Shown in pieces: positions 16,158-27,078 of a DNA stretch of 59,728 nucleotides. The stretch comes from Rhodoblastus sp. (lineage in GTDB: Bacteria > Pseudomonadota > Alphaproteobacteria > Rhizobiales > Beijerinckiaceae): NCBI RefSeq assembly GCF_019449565.1, contig NZ_JAGRPM010000031.1, positions 1-59,728 on the forward strand. Reading direction: 5' to 3'. Numbering within the stretch: the stretch's first letter is position 1; the number at the start of each line of letters is the position of its first letter. Below the pieces are notes generated by a model, which ran no database searches, was not told the DNA's origin, and was given only the letters and a program-made list of their open reading frames with translations. The translations under genes were made by a program, and so were the position numbers.

Positions 16158-18998
16158 ATGGACGATATCAACGCCCTGCGGCAGCCAAGATCTGCGCGGG
16201 CGGAGAGTAATCGCGTCTTCGTCTTTGCCGATTTCCGTTTTTCGCCGGGCGCGCGGTCCCTCCTGCGCAATGGCGCGCCGGTCAGGCTCGGCGCGCGCGC
16301 CTTTGACATCTTGCTCATCCTGATCGAACACGCCGGCGAAGTCGTCGCCAAGGCGGAGCTGTTCGACCGCGTCTGGCCGGGCGTCTTCGTTGACGAAAGC
16401 AGCTTGCGGGTTCATGTCGCGGCGCTGCGCCGTGCGCTTGGCGACAGCGCGAGCGGCGGACATATCATCGCCAGCGTTCCGGGACGCGGCTACAGCTTCG
16501 TCGCCCCGCTCCGCGACGAAGACGGCGCCGGCGCGACCGAGAGCGATGCGGCCAATCCGCCCGCTGGCGGCAGGCCGGCCGCGCTCGAAACGATTTTCGG
16601 CCGTGACGACATCGTGCGGACCATCGCCCGGCGGCTGCCGCTCAAGCGCTGCGTCACCCTCACGGGCCCGGGCGGAATCGGCAAGACGGCGGTCGCGCTC
16701 GCGGTCGCCAATGAGGTCGCCGCGCATTACCGCGACGGCGTCCGGGTGATCGACCTGGCGCCGCTGGCCTATCCCGACGAGGTCGCCCCCCATGTCGCGT
16801 CGCTGTTGCGCATTTCCGCGCCGAACACGGAGCCGCTGCTCGCCCTCACGGCGCAATTGGGCTGCCGCAATCTGTTGATCGTCCTGGACAATTGCGAACA
16901 TGTCGTCGAGGCGGCGAGCGCGATCGCCGAAGCGATCCTGGGCGCGGCGCCAGAGACCCATATCGTGGCGACGAGCCGCGAGCCGCTGCGGGCGCGGGGC
17001 GAATGGACGCAGCGTCTGGAGGCGCTCCCGCTGCCGCCAGCAGACATGGATCTGACCATCGCCGCGCTGTGTCGCTTTCCGGCCTGCGCCCTGTTCCTTG
17101 AACGCTGGGCGGCCTGCGACGGCTCGATCGAGCCCCGAGACGAAGACGCGCAACTCGTTTCCGACATCTGCCGCAAGCTCGACGGCGTGCCGCTGGCGAT
17201 CGAACTCGCCGCAGCCCGCGCCTCCCTGTTCGGCCTGCGCGGCCTGCGCGAGCGGCTTGACGACCGCTTCGCCATCCTGACCAAAGGCCCGCGTTCGGCG
17301 GCGCCGCGCCATCGCACTTTGACCGCAACCATCGACTGGAGTTTTGAAACTCTGGGCGACGACGAAAGAAAATTGTGGCGTCGGCTCGGCGTCATGCGCG
17401 ACGCCTTCACCCTGGAGGCCGCCGAGAGGCTCGGGCGCAATGGGCAGGACGATTTCAGCATCGTAGAAATTCTCGGCAGCCTTGTGGAGAAATCGCTCGT
17501 CGCGATCGACGCCCGCGGCGGCGAAAGGCGCTACCGCCTGCTCGAATCCCTGCGGCTTTACGCCTTCGACAAGCTGGTCCTGAGCGGTGAACTCGAATGC
17601 GCCCGGCGGCGGCACGCCGAATATTGGCTCGCGCGCTCGATTCAAGGCGGCGACGGCTGGACGGAATTACCGACGCAGGACTGGCTTCTGGCCAATGGGG
17701 GCAACATCGCCGACATTCGCGCCGCGCTGGACTGGGCGCTCGGGTCGACAGGAGACCCGGCGCTGGCGATCGCGCTGGTCACGGCCTCCGCCCCGATCTG
17801 GTTCAAGATGCTGATGATCCCCGAATTGCGCCGCTACCTTGAGCGCGCGCTCGCGCTGGCCGCGCAGCGTCCCGATATCGAACCGCGCCTCATCATGCGG
17901 ATGCATGTCGCGCACGCTCACGCGGTCTTCCATACGCTCGGTCATGCGACGGAAGTGCGCGCAGCACTGGAGGCCGCCGCGACCATCGCCGAACGGCTCG
18001 GGGACACCGCGTCGCTGGCGCATATCCTGTGGGCCATGTTCGGCTGCTCCTCCGTCCATGGCGATTACGCCGCCATGACAAGCGCGGTCGAGCGGTTCGA
18101 CCACCTCGAACGGGTCGATGGCGGAGCTCTCATTCACGTCACGCATGAGCGGATGTCGGCCTGGAGCGATCATTTGATGGGCCGCAACGAACTGGCCTTG
18201 CGTCATGCCGAGGCGGCCCTCGCCCACCCGGCTGTCCGCATCGGGGACGGCGGCGTGATGTTCGATCATACGCTCACGACAACATCTCATTATTGCCGTA
18301 TTCTGTGGGCGCTGGGGCGGTCCAACGCCGCCGCCGAGGTCATCGACGAAGCAATCACGCGCACGCTCGCCGTCAATCAACCCTTTGCGCTCGGCTATTT
18401 CCTTAATTTCGGGGCCTGCCCCATCGCGATTTGGAGCGGGCGGATAGACGCCTTCCGCCATTATGTCGCGCTGCTCTTCGACGAGTCGATCGGCATTCCC
18501 CTGACCGTCTGGCGGAAATGCGGCGAGCTTTATCGGCAGATGCTGGTTTATCTGACCGATCCCGCCAGGGCCGAAGCGACGCGCCTCGCCCTTGCAGGGG
18601 CGCCCTTGACCGCGTCTCAGGCTGAACGACTCTCCACTTTCGATTGGCGCCTGCTGCGCCCGGAATGCGTGCAGGACGCGATGGCCGGACGGACCAACTG
18701 GTCCACGCCGGAAATCCTGCGCGCGCAGGGCGAAAATCTGCTCTCCGTCGCGCCCCTCGCGGCCAGGCCCGAGGCAGAAAGCCTGTTCCTTCGCGCAATC
18801 GAACTGAGCCGGACCCACAAGGCGCTGTCATGGGAGCTGCGGGCGGCGACAAGTCTCGCCGCGCTGTGGCGGGATGAAGGCCGGAAAAGTCAGGCCGACG
18901 AATTGCTCGGCGGCGTGGTCGACCGTTTCGCAGCGAGCGAGGACACGGCGGACCTTCGCGCCGCCAGAGCCTTGCTCGGCGAAGCGCCCCGCCCATGA
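16158..18998 (+). CDS. Large winged-helix / ATPase transcriptional regulator (COG3903 type)
   Basis: A 946-residue regulator. Residues about 18-115 form an OmpR/PhoB-type winged helix (RVFVFADFRFSPGARSLLRN, LRVHVAALRRALGD, VPGRGYSFVAPL). A STAND/NB-ARC-like ATPase follows, with Walker A TGPGGIGKTAVALA and LLIVLDNCEH as Walker B, then a helical repeat region (TPR-like) to the C-terminus. Such proteins sense unknown ligands through the repeat domain. No signal-receiver domain is present. ATG 16158 follows AGGGG at 8 bases. It is divergent from the hydrolase-dps unit across about 250 bp, making that unit the obvious regulatory target (inference). Confidence 0.88.
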   Translation: MDDINALRQPRSARAESNRVFVFADFRFSPGARSLLRNGAPVRLGARAFDILLILIEHAGEVVAKAELFDRVWPGVFVDESSLRVHVAALRRALGDSASGGHIIASVPGRGYSFVAPLRDEDGAGATESDAANPPAGGRPAALETIFGRDDIVRTIARRLPLKRCVTLTGPGGIGKTAVALAVANEVAAHYRDGVRVIDLAPLAYPDEVAPHVASLLRISAPNTEPLLALTAQLGCRNLLIVLDNCEHVVEAASAIAEAILGAAPETHIVATSREPLRARGEWTQRLEALPLPPADMDLTIAALCRFPACALFLERWAACDGSIEPRDEDAQLVSDICRKLDGVPLAIELAAARASLFGLRGLRERLDDRFAILTKGPRSAAPRHRTLTATIDWSFETLGDDERKLWRRLGVMRDAFTLEAAERLGRNGQDDFSIVEILGSLVEKSLVAIDARGGERRYRLLESLRLYAFDKLVLSGELECARRRHAEYWLARSIQGGDGWTELPTQDWLLANGGNIADIRAALDWALGSTGDPALAIALVTASAPIWFKMLMIPELRRYLERALALAAQRPDIEPRLIMRMHVAHAHAVFHTLGHATEVRAALEAAATIAERLGDTASLAHILWAMFGCSSVHGDYAAMTSAVERFDHLERVDGGALIHVTHERMSAWSDHLMGRNELALRHAEAALAHPAVRIGDGGVMFDHTLTTTSHYCRILWALGRSNAAAEVIDEAITRTLAVNQPFALGYFLNFGACPIAIWSGRIDAFRHYVALLFDESIGIPLTVWRKCGELYRQMLVYLTDPARAEATRLALAGAPLTASQAERLSTFDWRLLRPECVQDAMAGRTNWSTPEILRAQGENLLSVAPLAARPEAESLFLRAIELSRTHKALSWELRAATSLAALWRDEGRKSQADELLGGVVDRFAASEDTADLRAARALLGEAPRP

Positions 18999-19054
18999 CG
19001 CCGGTAGTCCCAAGGCGACATGTCAGCCCCGTCTCCTTACAGCAAGTCGGACTC

Positions 19055-19483
19055 TCACTTCGGGGCGCCGCCGATTTCCACCTGCTGGCCCTTGGCGATC
19101 GACCCCAAATACGCTGTGATCGCCACCAGATCAGAACTGCCAAGCTCCGGCGGCGTCCCGGCCAGCCCGCCCTTGATGCAGGACTGCACCTGGCCCTCCA
19201 GGGTGATCACCTGACCGGCGCCACGGCTAAAACGGGGGTAAATTGCGGCCGCGTTGAGTAAGCTGGGCAATTTGCGGTCTCCGACCTGGCCCGGCGCCTT
19301 GCCGCCTCCCTCGTGGCAGCTCTCACAGGTTCGTCCGTTGCCGCCGAAGGTCGCGGTGGCGAACAGATGGGCCCCCTTGGCCACGGCCGTTTCCAGCGGC
19401 GTTTCAGCGGCGCTGGCGGACTGGGCGGCGGCCAGTTGCAGGGCGGCCCCAAAGGCGGCAGCCAGGATGCGAATGGCCGGCAT
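19055..19483 (-). CDS. Small periplasmic c-type cytochrome
   Basis: A 142-residue exported protein: signal peptide about 1-26 (MPAIRILAAAFGAALQLAAA start), haem-binding CESCH near residue 54 and a tail LGSSDLVAITAYLGSIAKGQ typical of class I cytochromes c/di-haem peroxidase relatives. Only one CXXCH is seen; a Met axial ligand is not obvious. ATG 19483 follows GAGGGGG. It converges with the large regulator gene. Redox partner unknown. Confidence 0.8.
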   Translation of the reverse strand: MPAIRILAAAFGAALQLAAAQSASAAETPLETAVAKGAHLFATATFGGNGRTCESCHEGGGKAPGQVGDRKLPSLLNAAAIYPRFSRGAGQVITLEGQVQSCIKGGLAGTPPELGSSDLVAITAYLGSIAKGQQVEIGGAPK

Positions 19484-19866
19484 GGGATTCCCCCTCATAG
19501 CTTTTTGACCCCTGGGCGCACCACGGTAGCCCAACCGGGGTGCGCAGGGAACCCGTGAATCCCGGCGTGGCTCGCTAGCCGCGCCGAGCCTTGGACAATC
19601 CGTGCGTCTTGGCGCGTCGAAATATGGGGCAGCTCATGGACACGGCGTGGGAAGAAACCGCCCTTCGCCGACGTTGAGCATGGCCACTTCGATCGAAGCC
19701 CTCGCCTGCTCAGTGAGTTCGAACTGGACCGACCTACGCCGCTTAGGCTCCGGACGAGTTTCGCCCGCAGAAAATCAGGTATATTCTATCTCGTTAGCCA
19801 TATGGCGCCACCTTGACGGCGGCGACGACCTGATCGGGGTTCCGGCGGCTCAACAGGAGCAGTACC
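19484..19866. other. Intergenic region, nothing recognised
   Basis: Upstream of the cytochrome gene. An open frame at 19602-19907 has no recognisable features and runs through the ribosome-binding site of the next gene, so it is not called. Confidence 0.4.
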
Positions 19867-20073
19867 GTGAGCAACGCAGACGAGAAGCGTGTCAATCACT
19901 TAGCTGAGCGCAAGGGTTTTCATCTGGAGAAAGCGGGACACGGAAAGGCCCATGGCCGCTTCTACCTCATGAACGTAGCCGAAGGTTCGAGGATGCGTTC
20001 TGGCGTCGCCGACCACGAGTATTCCTTTTCGTTGGTCGAGGCCGAGGCTTGGCTTTCGGCCTACTCGAAATGA
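19867..20073 (+). CDS. Hypothetical 68-residue protein
   Basis: Starts with GTG preceded by AGGAGC at suitable spacing. The product is basic and His-rich in its first half (HLAERKGFHLEKAGHGKAHG) and ends with a short helix (FSLVEAEAWLSAYSK). I do not recognise the family. The conserved-looking composition and good ribosome-binding site support it being real. Confidence 0.5.
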   Translation: MSNADEKRVNHLAERKGFHLEKAGHGKAHGRFYLMNVAEGSRMRSGVADHEYSFSLVEAEAWLSAYSK

Positions 20074-20419
20074 TCCCGAAATTCACCGGATAGTCCTCCC
20101 GAAGCTAGCGCAGAGCCGCCGGTGATATTTCTGCCTTCCGCGTATCTTCTGCTTTTGTCATTCACGGACTCCCACTCTGAGGCCTTCTGCCGTTAGGGGG
20201 CCCCAGGCAAAACGAGTGCGTGTTGCGGTTGAGCCTGCGTAGTGATGCCGCAAACCGCGGACATCGGCTGGAACACATCTTGATTCACAGCGAAGGCATG
20301 CCCATGTGGCTTTAGTCCTTTAGCACTCACCATTGATGAGTGCCAAGCGGCGGAAACTTTCGCCCAGCGGCGCACCTTCCTGCTCAAAGCGTGCTCTGGC
20401 TCCAATCAAGGAAAACAAT
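20074..20419. other. groESL upstream region
   Basis: About 245 bases without a recognisable gene, followed by the CIRCE operator at 20320-20346 and a roughly 73-base leader before groES. No RpoH-type promoter could be confidently picked out. Confidence 0.45.
20320..20346 (+). promoter_or_regulatory. CIRCE operator (HrcA binding site)
   Basis: TTAGCACTC at 20320-20328, nine spacer bases, then GAGTGCCAA at 20338-20346. This matches the CIRCE consensus TTAGCACTC-N9-GAGTGCTAA with one mismatch. HrcA represses groESL through CIRCE in most alphaproteobacteria. The site ends 73 bases before the groES start. Confidence 0.93.
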
Positions 20420-20707
20420 ATGGCGTTCCGTCCCCTTCATGACCGGGTTGTGCTCAGACGCCTTGAGGGCGAAGAGAAGACCAAGGGTGGCATCATCATC
20501 CCCGATACAGCCAAGGAAAAGCCACAGGAAGGCGAAGTCGTCGCCGTCGGCCCCGGCGCGCGCGATGAAGCCGGCAAGCTCGTCCCGCTGGATGTGAAAG
20601 CCGGCGATCGTGTCCTGTTCGGCAAATGGTCCGGCACCGAAGTCAAAATCGACGGCCAGGAGCTGTTGATCATGAAGGAAAGCGACATTTTGGGAATCGT
20701 CGGCTGA
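20420..20707 (+). CDS. groES: Co-chaperonin GroES
   Basis: A 95-residue Hsp10. [15 protein letters not shown], the mobile loop [21 protein letters not shown] and the ending [20 protein letters not shown] are diagnostic. GroES caps the GroEL cavity during ATP-driven folding in the cytosol. ATG 20420 gives the normal family length. groEL follows after 53 bp and both are under the upstream CIRCE element. Confidence 0.98.
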   Translation: MAFRPLHDRVVLRRLEGEEKTKGGIIIPDTAKEKPQEGEVVAVGPGARDEAGKLVPLDVKAGDRVLFGKWSGTEVKIDGQELLIMKESDILGIVG

Positions 20708-20754
20708 ACCTCCCCGCTTTCCGCATACCCAAGAATCTTTTCTTTCGGAGTTGA

Positions 20755-22392
<1,638 letters not shown>

Positions 22393-22427
22393 AGCCCAAC
22401 CCATGTCGGTAGCGACGCACGAAACAG

Positions 22428-22458
22428 GCCCTGGGGAGCTTTTCCCGGGGCATTTTTT
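22428..22458 (+). terminator. Rho-independent terminator of groESL
   Basis: GCCCTGGGGA pairs with TTCCCGGGGC (8 of 10 positions) across a short GCTT loop and is followed by a run of six T, shortly after the groEL stop. Confidence 0.75.
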
Positions 22459-22545
22459 CGTCACCGATCGCCGAGGGAAGGGTTCTGTCCCTGATCGAAA
22501 GGATCAGCGCGACCACGCTGGGCGCCCACGCACCGGGCGTTGACG

Positions 22546-22695
22546 CTATTCATTTTTAATTGAAACCCCATTGGGGCCGACGAGAATTTGCACGCCCTGC
22601 GGCTGCTTGCGGGCCTGGTAGAGCTGATAGCCGAGTATGCTGGCGATGATGACGAGGCCGCCGATGATAAGAACGTAGATGTTGCCGCGATTCAT
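22546..22695 (-). CDS. Small single-pass membrane protein
   Basis: A 49-residue protein: MNRGNIYVLIIGGLVIIASI forms one membrane helix, followed by LGYQLYQARKQPQGVQILVG and a short polar tail. The design (Asn/Arg start, helix, Y-Q-x-x-R-K-Q-P-x-G, VGPNGVSI) is one I associate with short conserved alphaproteobacterial inner-membrane proteins of unknown function. The ribosome-binding site is weak. Convergent with groESL. Confidence 0.65.
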   Translation of the reverse strand: MNRGNIYVLIIGGLVIIASILGYQLYQARKQPQGVQILVGPNGVSIKNE

Positions 22696-22998
22696 GGTTT
22701 TGATCTTGGGGATGGGAGGCGCGCCGGCTGGAAGCTAAGAAAATCTCGTCGAGGACCAAAACCACAATTTTCGGGTGACAATTTCGATCGGCCTGTCGAT
22801 TGACGTCGGACCCGGCTGCGACGGCAAAGGAGGTCGTTTATTGGACGCCGCACGCCATGAAACTTCGAAAGCGACGACAGCATTTCGAATCATAGATCCG
22901 TCAGAATTTCCGCCGTTTCCATCACAGCCGCCTCACGTACGGGCGGCGCATTTGAGGTCAGGGTATCGAGCAACGATCCTGTCAAACAGTTTCGGAAA
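22696..22998. other. Intergenic region, nothing recognised
   Basis: About 300 bases between two leftward small genes. Frames here show no recognisable protein features. Confidence 0.4.
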
Positions 22999-23328
22999 CT
23001 ACTCAATCGGTTCGGCTGGCGTTTCGCCGGGCGCAACGGTCATCACATCTTGCCATTCTGGAGATTTCTCATACCGCGAACGAACGTAGGAGCAGTGCGG
23101 GATGATCCGGAAACCCACGGTTCGCGCGTCGGCGATCAGATAGTCAACCAGCGCCGCCGCCGCGCCCGTTCCCTTTAAGCTTGCGGGGGCGACAGTATGG
23201 TCCGCGCTGATAAGGCCGGGACCGGAATGTGTGAAGGTCAATTCGGCCTCGGCTTTATTTCCTGAGACACGAGCGACATAGCGACCGCTATGACCATCGT
23301 CCTCCTTACTGATGTTGATCTCCGTCAC
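22999..23328 (-). CDS. GNAT-like N-acetyltransferase of the YjdJ type
   Basis: A 109-residue minimal GNAT domain. The core reads AELTFTHSGPGLISADHTVA, then LKGTGAAAALVDYLIADART (the acetyl-CoA pyrophosphate loop and helix) and VGFRIIPHCSYVRSRYEKSP, matching the small Gcn5-related YjdJ family. GTG 23328 follows AAGGAGA at six bases; the in-frame TTG 23349 is less likely. Substrate unknown. Confidence 0.8.
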   Translation of the reverse strand: MTEINISKEDDGHSGRYVARVSGNKAEAELTFTHSGPGLISADHTVAPASLKGTGAAAALVDYLIADARTVGFRIIPHCSYVRSRYEKSPEWQDVMTVAPGETPAEPIE

Positions 23329-23589
23329 GCCTCTCTCCTTCGTCGCCAATCACGTTCCTATCGCACAGTCGACGTCCTGGCCGGTCTCTTCGTCTCGGCA
23401 AGGTCGGCGAGCCAACGAGATCGTTGGTCTGCTTCCGTACCCAACCAAGCTCATAACGATCGACTACGGCCGGCATGAGTATTTTCCGAGTCTGCTGCCA
23501 TATGTGAACTGGAGCAAAGCTAGCGCCTCATTGCACGGAGCGCGCCGCCTTAACTCGGCTCCGCCACGTGATGAAGGAGACGGAAGCTC

Positions 23590-24174
23590 ATGCGAACCTT
23601 CTTTCTTGCGGCGGCGGCGATCTCGCTGACTGGCTGTGCCAATCTCTATGCCAATTCTGCGGAAGCCGCGCCTTTTTTCAATGGGCTGCGCGACCCAGTC
23701 CCGGCGAGCGACATCGAAAACATCCATTAACGCTTCGGCGGCCGTCGGTACTGCTGGTACGCCTATGGATGGCAAGGACCCGGCTGGTACTGGTGCGGTT
23801 ATGCGAGGCGGCACGGCATAGGTTGGGGCGGCGGTTATGGCTGGCAGGGCTGGGGCTCTCCCGGTCACCGGCCGGGCGCCGACGTGCGCCGAGGCCCCGC
23901 GCCCGGATTTGTTGCGCCTGGCGCTCCGCGAGGCGGTGTTGGCGCCGGACCTGGAGCGAGGCCAGGGACAGGACCCGGAGCGGGACATGATGCAGGCACC
24001 GGCAGCGGCCCGACAGGGGGGCGTTCTGGAATGGGGCCGGGTGCTGGCCAAGGCCGCGCGCCCGGAGGCGGCGGTCCCGGCGGTGGCAGTCCCATGCGAG
24101 GCGGCGCTCCGGGCGGTGGCAGTCCAGGTGGCGGCGGTCCGGGTGGCGGTGGCGGACCGGGCGGCGAACGCTGA
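23590..24174 (+). pseudogene. Gly/Trp-rich secreted protein gene interrupted by an in-frame TAA
   Basis: ATG 23590 opens a 46-residue frame (MRTFFLAAAAISLTGCANLY, a signal or lipoprotein-like start, ending DIENIH) that stops at TAA 23728-23730. The same frame then continues to 24174 and looks like the rest of one protein: YCWYAYGWQGPGWYWCGYAR, then a long Gly/Pro-rich tail. Tyr/Trp-rich segments of this kind follow signal peptides in a family of small alphaproteobacterial exported proteins. I infer a nonsense mutation. A sequencing error or stop readthrough would look the same. Opposite-strand frames here are shadows of the Gly-rich tail. Confidence 0.6.
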
Positions 24175-24270
24175 TCGACGCGCCGACGCCGGAACATTTC
24201 TCCGGCCCGGACCGCAAAAGGGAAGAGGCGCGAATGTAGCGCGACAACCAACCGGATGGAGTTTTCTGCG

Positions 24271-24919
24271 ATGAACGAATGCCTCCTGCCGGGAGAGCCC
24301 GTCGTGCTCATCGCCGATGACGTGGTCGAGCACATCCAACGCATGTCGGATGATATCGCCCGCGAAGGCTGCCGACGTGTCGCATGACGCCGCCGTCGCG
24401 GCCTTCGATCAAAAGTATCCGGACCAGCCGCCTATCGGCGACGCTGAGACCATCGCGCGGCGCGATCCAGGGCCGACCAAGAAAATTCTGTTCGAAACAA
24501 CTGTTGAGCTTTGGGCCGATCGCACGGGTGAGCCGGTGGCGCCCTTTAATCAGGAGAAGGTTATTCCTTCCCCCGACGATCCCAAAAAGGGCAAGCTCAG
24601 GGTTTCGCGCGACTTTGCGGAAGACGTCGACCTGCGCCCGTTCCGCCGTGTCGAATTCTTGCCGGCGCAAAGCGGGTGGGCGCCGCCACGGCTCGACGCA
24701 TCTTTGATTCTGCCGGGCTTTTTTGGCTCAGAGCCGACCATCTACGCCCCCAACGTCAGGACGGAACTGCTCACTCGCGGAACGGGGCAGAAACTGACCG
24801 TTGTTCCCACCGTCTCGCGCGTGCCTGAGGCCGAGTTCATCCCGATTGCTTCAACCTCGGCGACGACGGCGGACGATTCCGCAGCTGCCGGCACCGACTC
24901 ATCGATCAGCGCGGCATGA
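24271..24919 (+). pseudogene. Unrecognised gene, probably frameshifted
   Basis: A 38-residue frame from ATG 24271 (MNECLLPGEPVVLIADDVVE start, then HIQRMSDDIAREG) has a believable ribosome-binding site (GGAG) but stops at 24387. A second frame, open from 24317 to 24919, carries plausible coding only from about 24375 on: AAVAAFDQKYPDQPPIGDAE, LWADRTGEPVAPFNQEKVIP, and an Ala/Ser/Thr-rich C-terminus. The residues between 24317 and about 24370 look like an out-of-frame shadow. The simplest reading is one gene with a frameshift near 24365-24385. Family and function are not recognised. It ends 40 bases before the capsid gene. Confidence 0.45.
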
Positions 24920-24959
24920 TCTGCCCCGCGTCTCAACTTCTCATCGAAAAGGAACGCAA

Positions 24960-26126
24960 ATGACTTACTCGAACAGCGCCATCAATTCCGGCAGATCGTC
25001 GCCCGAACTGCGCGAGGCCATGGTCGACGGCATCGTGATGCGCGCGCTCGGTTACGCGCCGAACGGCAAGAACGGGACGCCTAAGATCGCCAATGAGCAG
25101 AGCTCGCGCGAATTCGCCAACATGGGCCTGTTGGAAATGGGCGCGGAGCTGGCTGGCGTGCCCAATTCGCACCGCATGTCTCGCATTCGGCTCTATGATG
25201 AGCTGGCGCAGCGCTCCATGCTCGGCTCGTCGGATTATCCGCTGCTTCTGTCGGCCGCCGCCAACAAGTTCCTGCTGGCGCAATATCAATATCAGGCGCC
25301 GTCCTACCGCAGCTTCTCGGCGAAAAAGACCTTCCAAGACTTCAAGGCGCACAATTTCCTGCGCGCCGGCGATTTTCCGATCCTGGAACAGCTGTCGGAA
25401 GGCGGCGAATTCCGCAGCGGCGCCATCTCGGAAAACCGCGAGCAGGTCTACGCGCTGACCTACGGCAAGATCGTCGGCCTGTCGCGCCAGATGTTCGTCA
25501 ATGACGACCTCTCGGCCTTCGCCGATCTGACCGGCATGGCCGGGCGCCGCGTGGCGGATTTCGAGAACTCCATCGCGTGGGGCGTCATCCTGTCGAACAC
25601 CAAGGGCGGCCCGACTCTCTCGGACGGCGGCAACCTCTGGAACTCGACGGCTGTGACGACCGCCGGCGGCCACGCCAACCTCGCCGGCGCGGCCACCGCC
25701 GTCACCGTCGCGGCCATCTCGGCCGGCCGTCTCGCCATGCGTCAGCAGAAGTCGCTCGACGGCATTCCGCTGAACGTCAATCCGTCGATCATCGTCGCTG
25801 GTCCCGCCAAGCAGACCGAAATCGAGACGCTGCTCTCGACCTCGCTGCTGGCGACCCAGATCAGCAACATCAACCCGTTCAACGGCGGCGGCATGACCAA
25901 TCTCCGTCCGGAGATCGACGCCTATATCACCGACAACGCCTGGTATCTGTTCGCCGACCCGGCATTGGCGCCAGCCTTCGTCTGGGGCTACGTCTCCGGC
26001 TTCGAAGGCCCGCGCTTCGCCATTGACCAGCCATTCCGCATGGATGGCCTGTCGCTCAAGGTCGCGGAAGACTTCGGCTTCGGCGGCATCGACTGGCGCG
26101 GCTCCTACCGCAACGCCGGCGCGTAA
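24960..26126 (+). CDS. Phage major capsid protein (Mu gpT-like / HK97 fold), orphan
   Basis: A 388-residue protein resembling the capsid half of prohead protease-major capsid fusion proteins. Recognisable stretches are YALTYGKIVGLSRQMFVNDD, AFADLTGMAGRRVADFENSI, a middle SAGRLAMRQQKSLDGIPLNV, and the ending FGGIDWRGSYRNAGA. The start at ATG 24960 has AAGGAAC in front and removes an unrelated upstream extension. The protease part is absent, and no portal, terminase, tail or connector gene is found around it. It is intact, which is notable in a decayed region. Confidence 0.85.
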   Translation: MTYSNSAINSGRSSPELREAMVDGIVMRALGYAPNGKNGTPKIANEQSSREFANMGLLEMGAELAGVPNSHRMSRIRLYDELAQRSMLGSSDYPLLLSAAANKFLLAQYQYQAPSYRSFSAKKTFQDFKAHNFLRAGDFPILEQLSEGGEFRSGAISENREQVYALTYGKIVGLSRQMFVNDDLSAFADLTGMAGRRVADFENSIAWGVILSNTKGGPTLSDGGNLWNSTAVTTAGGHANLAGAATAVTVAAISAGRLAMRQQKSLDGIPLNVNPSIIVAGPAKQTEIETLLSTSLLATQISNINPFNGGGMTNLRPEIDAYITDNAWYLFADPALAPAFVWGYVSGFEGPRFAIDQPFRMDGLSLKVAEDFGFGGIDWRGSYRNAGA

Positions 26127-26428
26127 AGGCGGCTGGCGGCAGAACATCGAGATGGCGGAAGGGGAGTTCCTTTCGAGGGCGACGAGAGCAGCCCAATAAC
26201 GGGAAGGCCGCCTCCCGGCTCCCCTCCGCCGCTTGAATGCGGAAGCGGGTCAAGGCGGCCAGGCTCTCACATTTCAGTCTTCCAAAAAGCAGAACGGCCG
26301 CCCCGGAGGTACGGGCGCCCGTTGCCAGTATATGAGGAATGACCTCGCCAGCCTGTTGCAGGGCGCCGCGAAATGATTTGCAGACCTCGCGGCTTTGAGG
26401 AAGGCCTAGCCGCAGATCGTCCCGCAGA
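26127..26428. other. Intergenic region after the capsid gene
   Basis: About 300 bases with no recognisable gene. In an intact phage the head-tail connector genes would be here; nothing resembling them was seen in any frame. Confidence 0.4.
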
Positions 26429-26836
26429 TCAGCGCGTCGGCTCCCCACTTTTTGGTGGCAGCGCAAAGTTGCGGCCGACCACGAAGACGGTCGTATCCTC
26501 GGCGCTGACAGCGAAGTCGCGGACCTCGAAGACGCGACGCTCGGTCTCCTCGGCAAGTCCGGCTCGCGCCACGACATAACACCGCCCCGGATCCAAGGGA
26601 GGCGTGCCCATCATGAACGCTTCCATAACGAGTTCCCGCCGCGACAACTGCCGCCAATGCTTGTCGCCGGCCGCCGTCATCTGCCCGCGCGCCAACGATC
26701 GGACGTCACCCGCTCGTTCGCAGAGAGCGCTGACCTTCGATGGTTCGAGCCGCATGCTTTCTAGCCATTTGCTCTGGGCCATCGCAGGAGGCGCGGTAAA
26801 CAACAGCGTCGCGATAATCGAGATTAGCGTGCGCAT
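26429..26836 (-). CDS. Hypothetical exported protein
   Basis: A 135-residue protein with a clear signal peptide (MRTLISIIATLLFTAPPAMA, cleavage after AMA-Q) and a mature part of about 115 residues without known motifs. ATG 26836 follows AGAGGAGCG. Two cysteines in the mature part could form a disulphide. Function unknown. Confidence 0.65.
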   Translation of the reverse strand: MRTLISIIATLLFTAPPAMAQSKWLESMRLEPSKVSALCERAGDVRSLARGQMTAAGDKHWRQLSRRELVMEAFMMGTPPLDPGRCYVVARAGLAEETERRVFEVRDFAVSAEDTTVFVVGRNFALPPKSGEPTR

Positions 26837-27078
26837 CGTTCTCGCTCCTCTATACCATTTTTTAGTATAGATCCCGGGCCTCGCCACGACATTGATAAAG
26901 ATCAAACCGACGCCCCAGGCTATTCCCTTGCGCGTTCCCTCAGTCAGTCACGGCAAGCCTTGGGGTGTTTCGGATGAATGATAGTCTCCGCTCGCGCTAT
27001 AGCTGCAAAGGTCTTTGGCGGAATGATCGCGGAAAGCACGGCAGGACGACCAGACGCGGCCGATCCTTGTCACGCACG

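Noticed and set aside
16143..18818. Long minus-strand frames opposite the large regulator gene
   Set aside because: Antisense to a protein with clear winged-helix and Walker motifs; composition is shadow-like.
23464..24344. Minus-strand frames with Pro/Ala/Arg-rich sequence (up to 291 residues)
   Set aside because: They are complements of the Gly-rich tail in the plus-strand broken gene and contain only low-complexity repeats.
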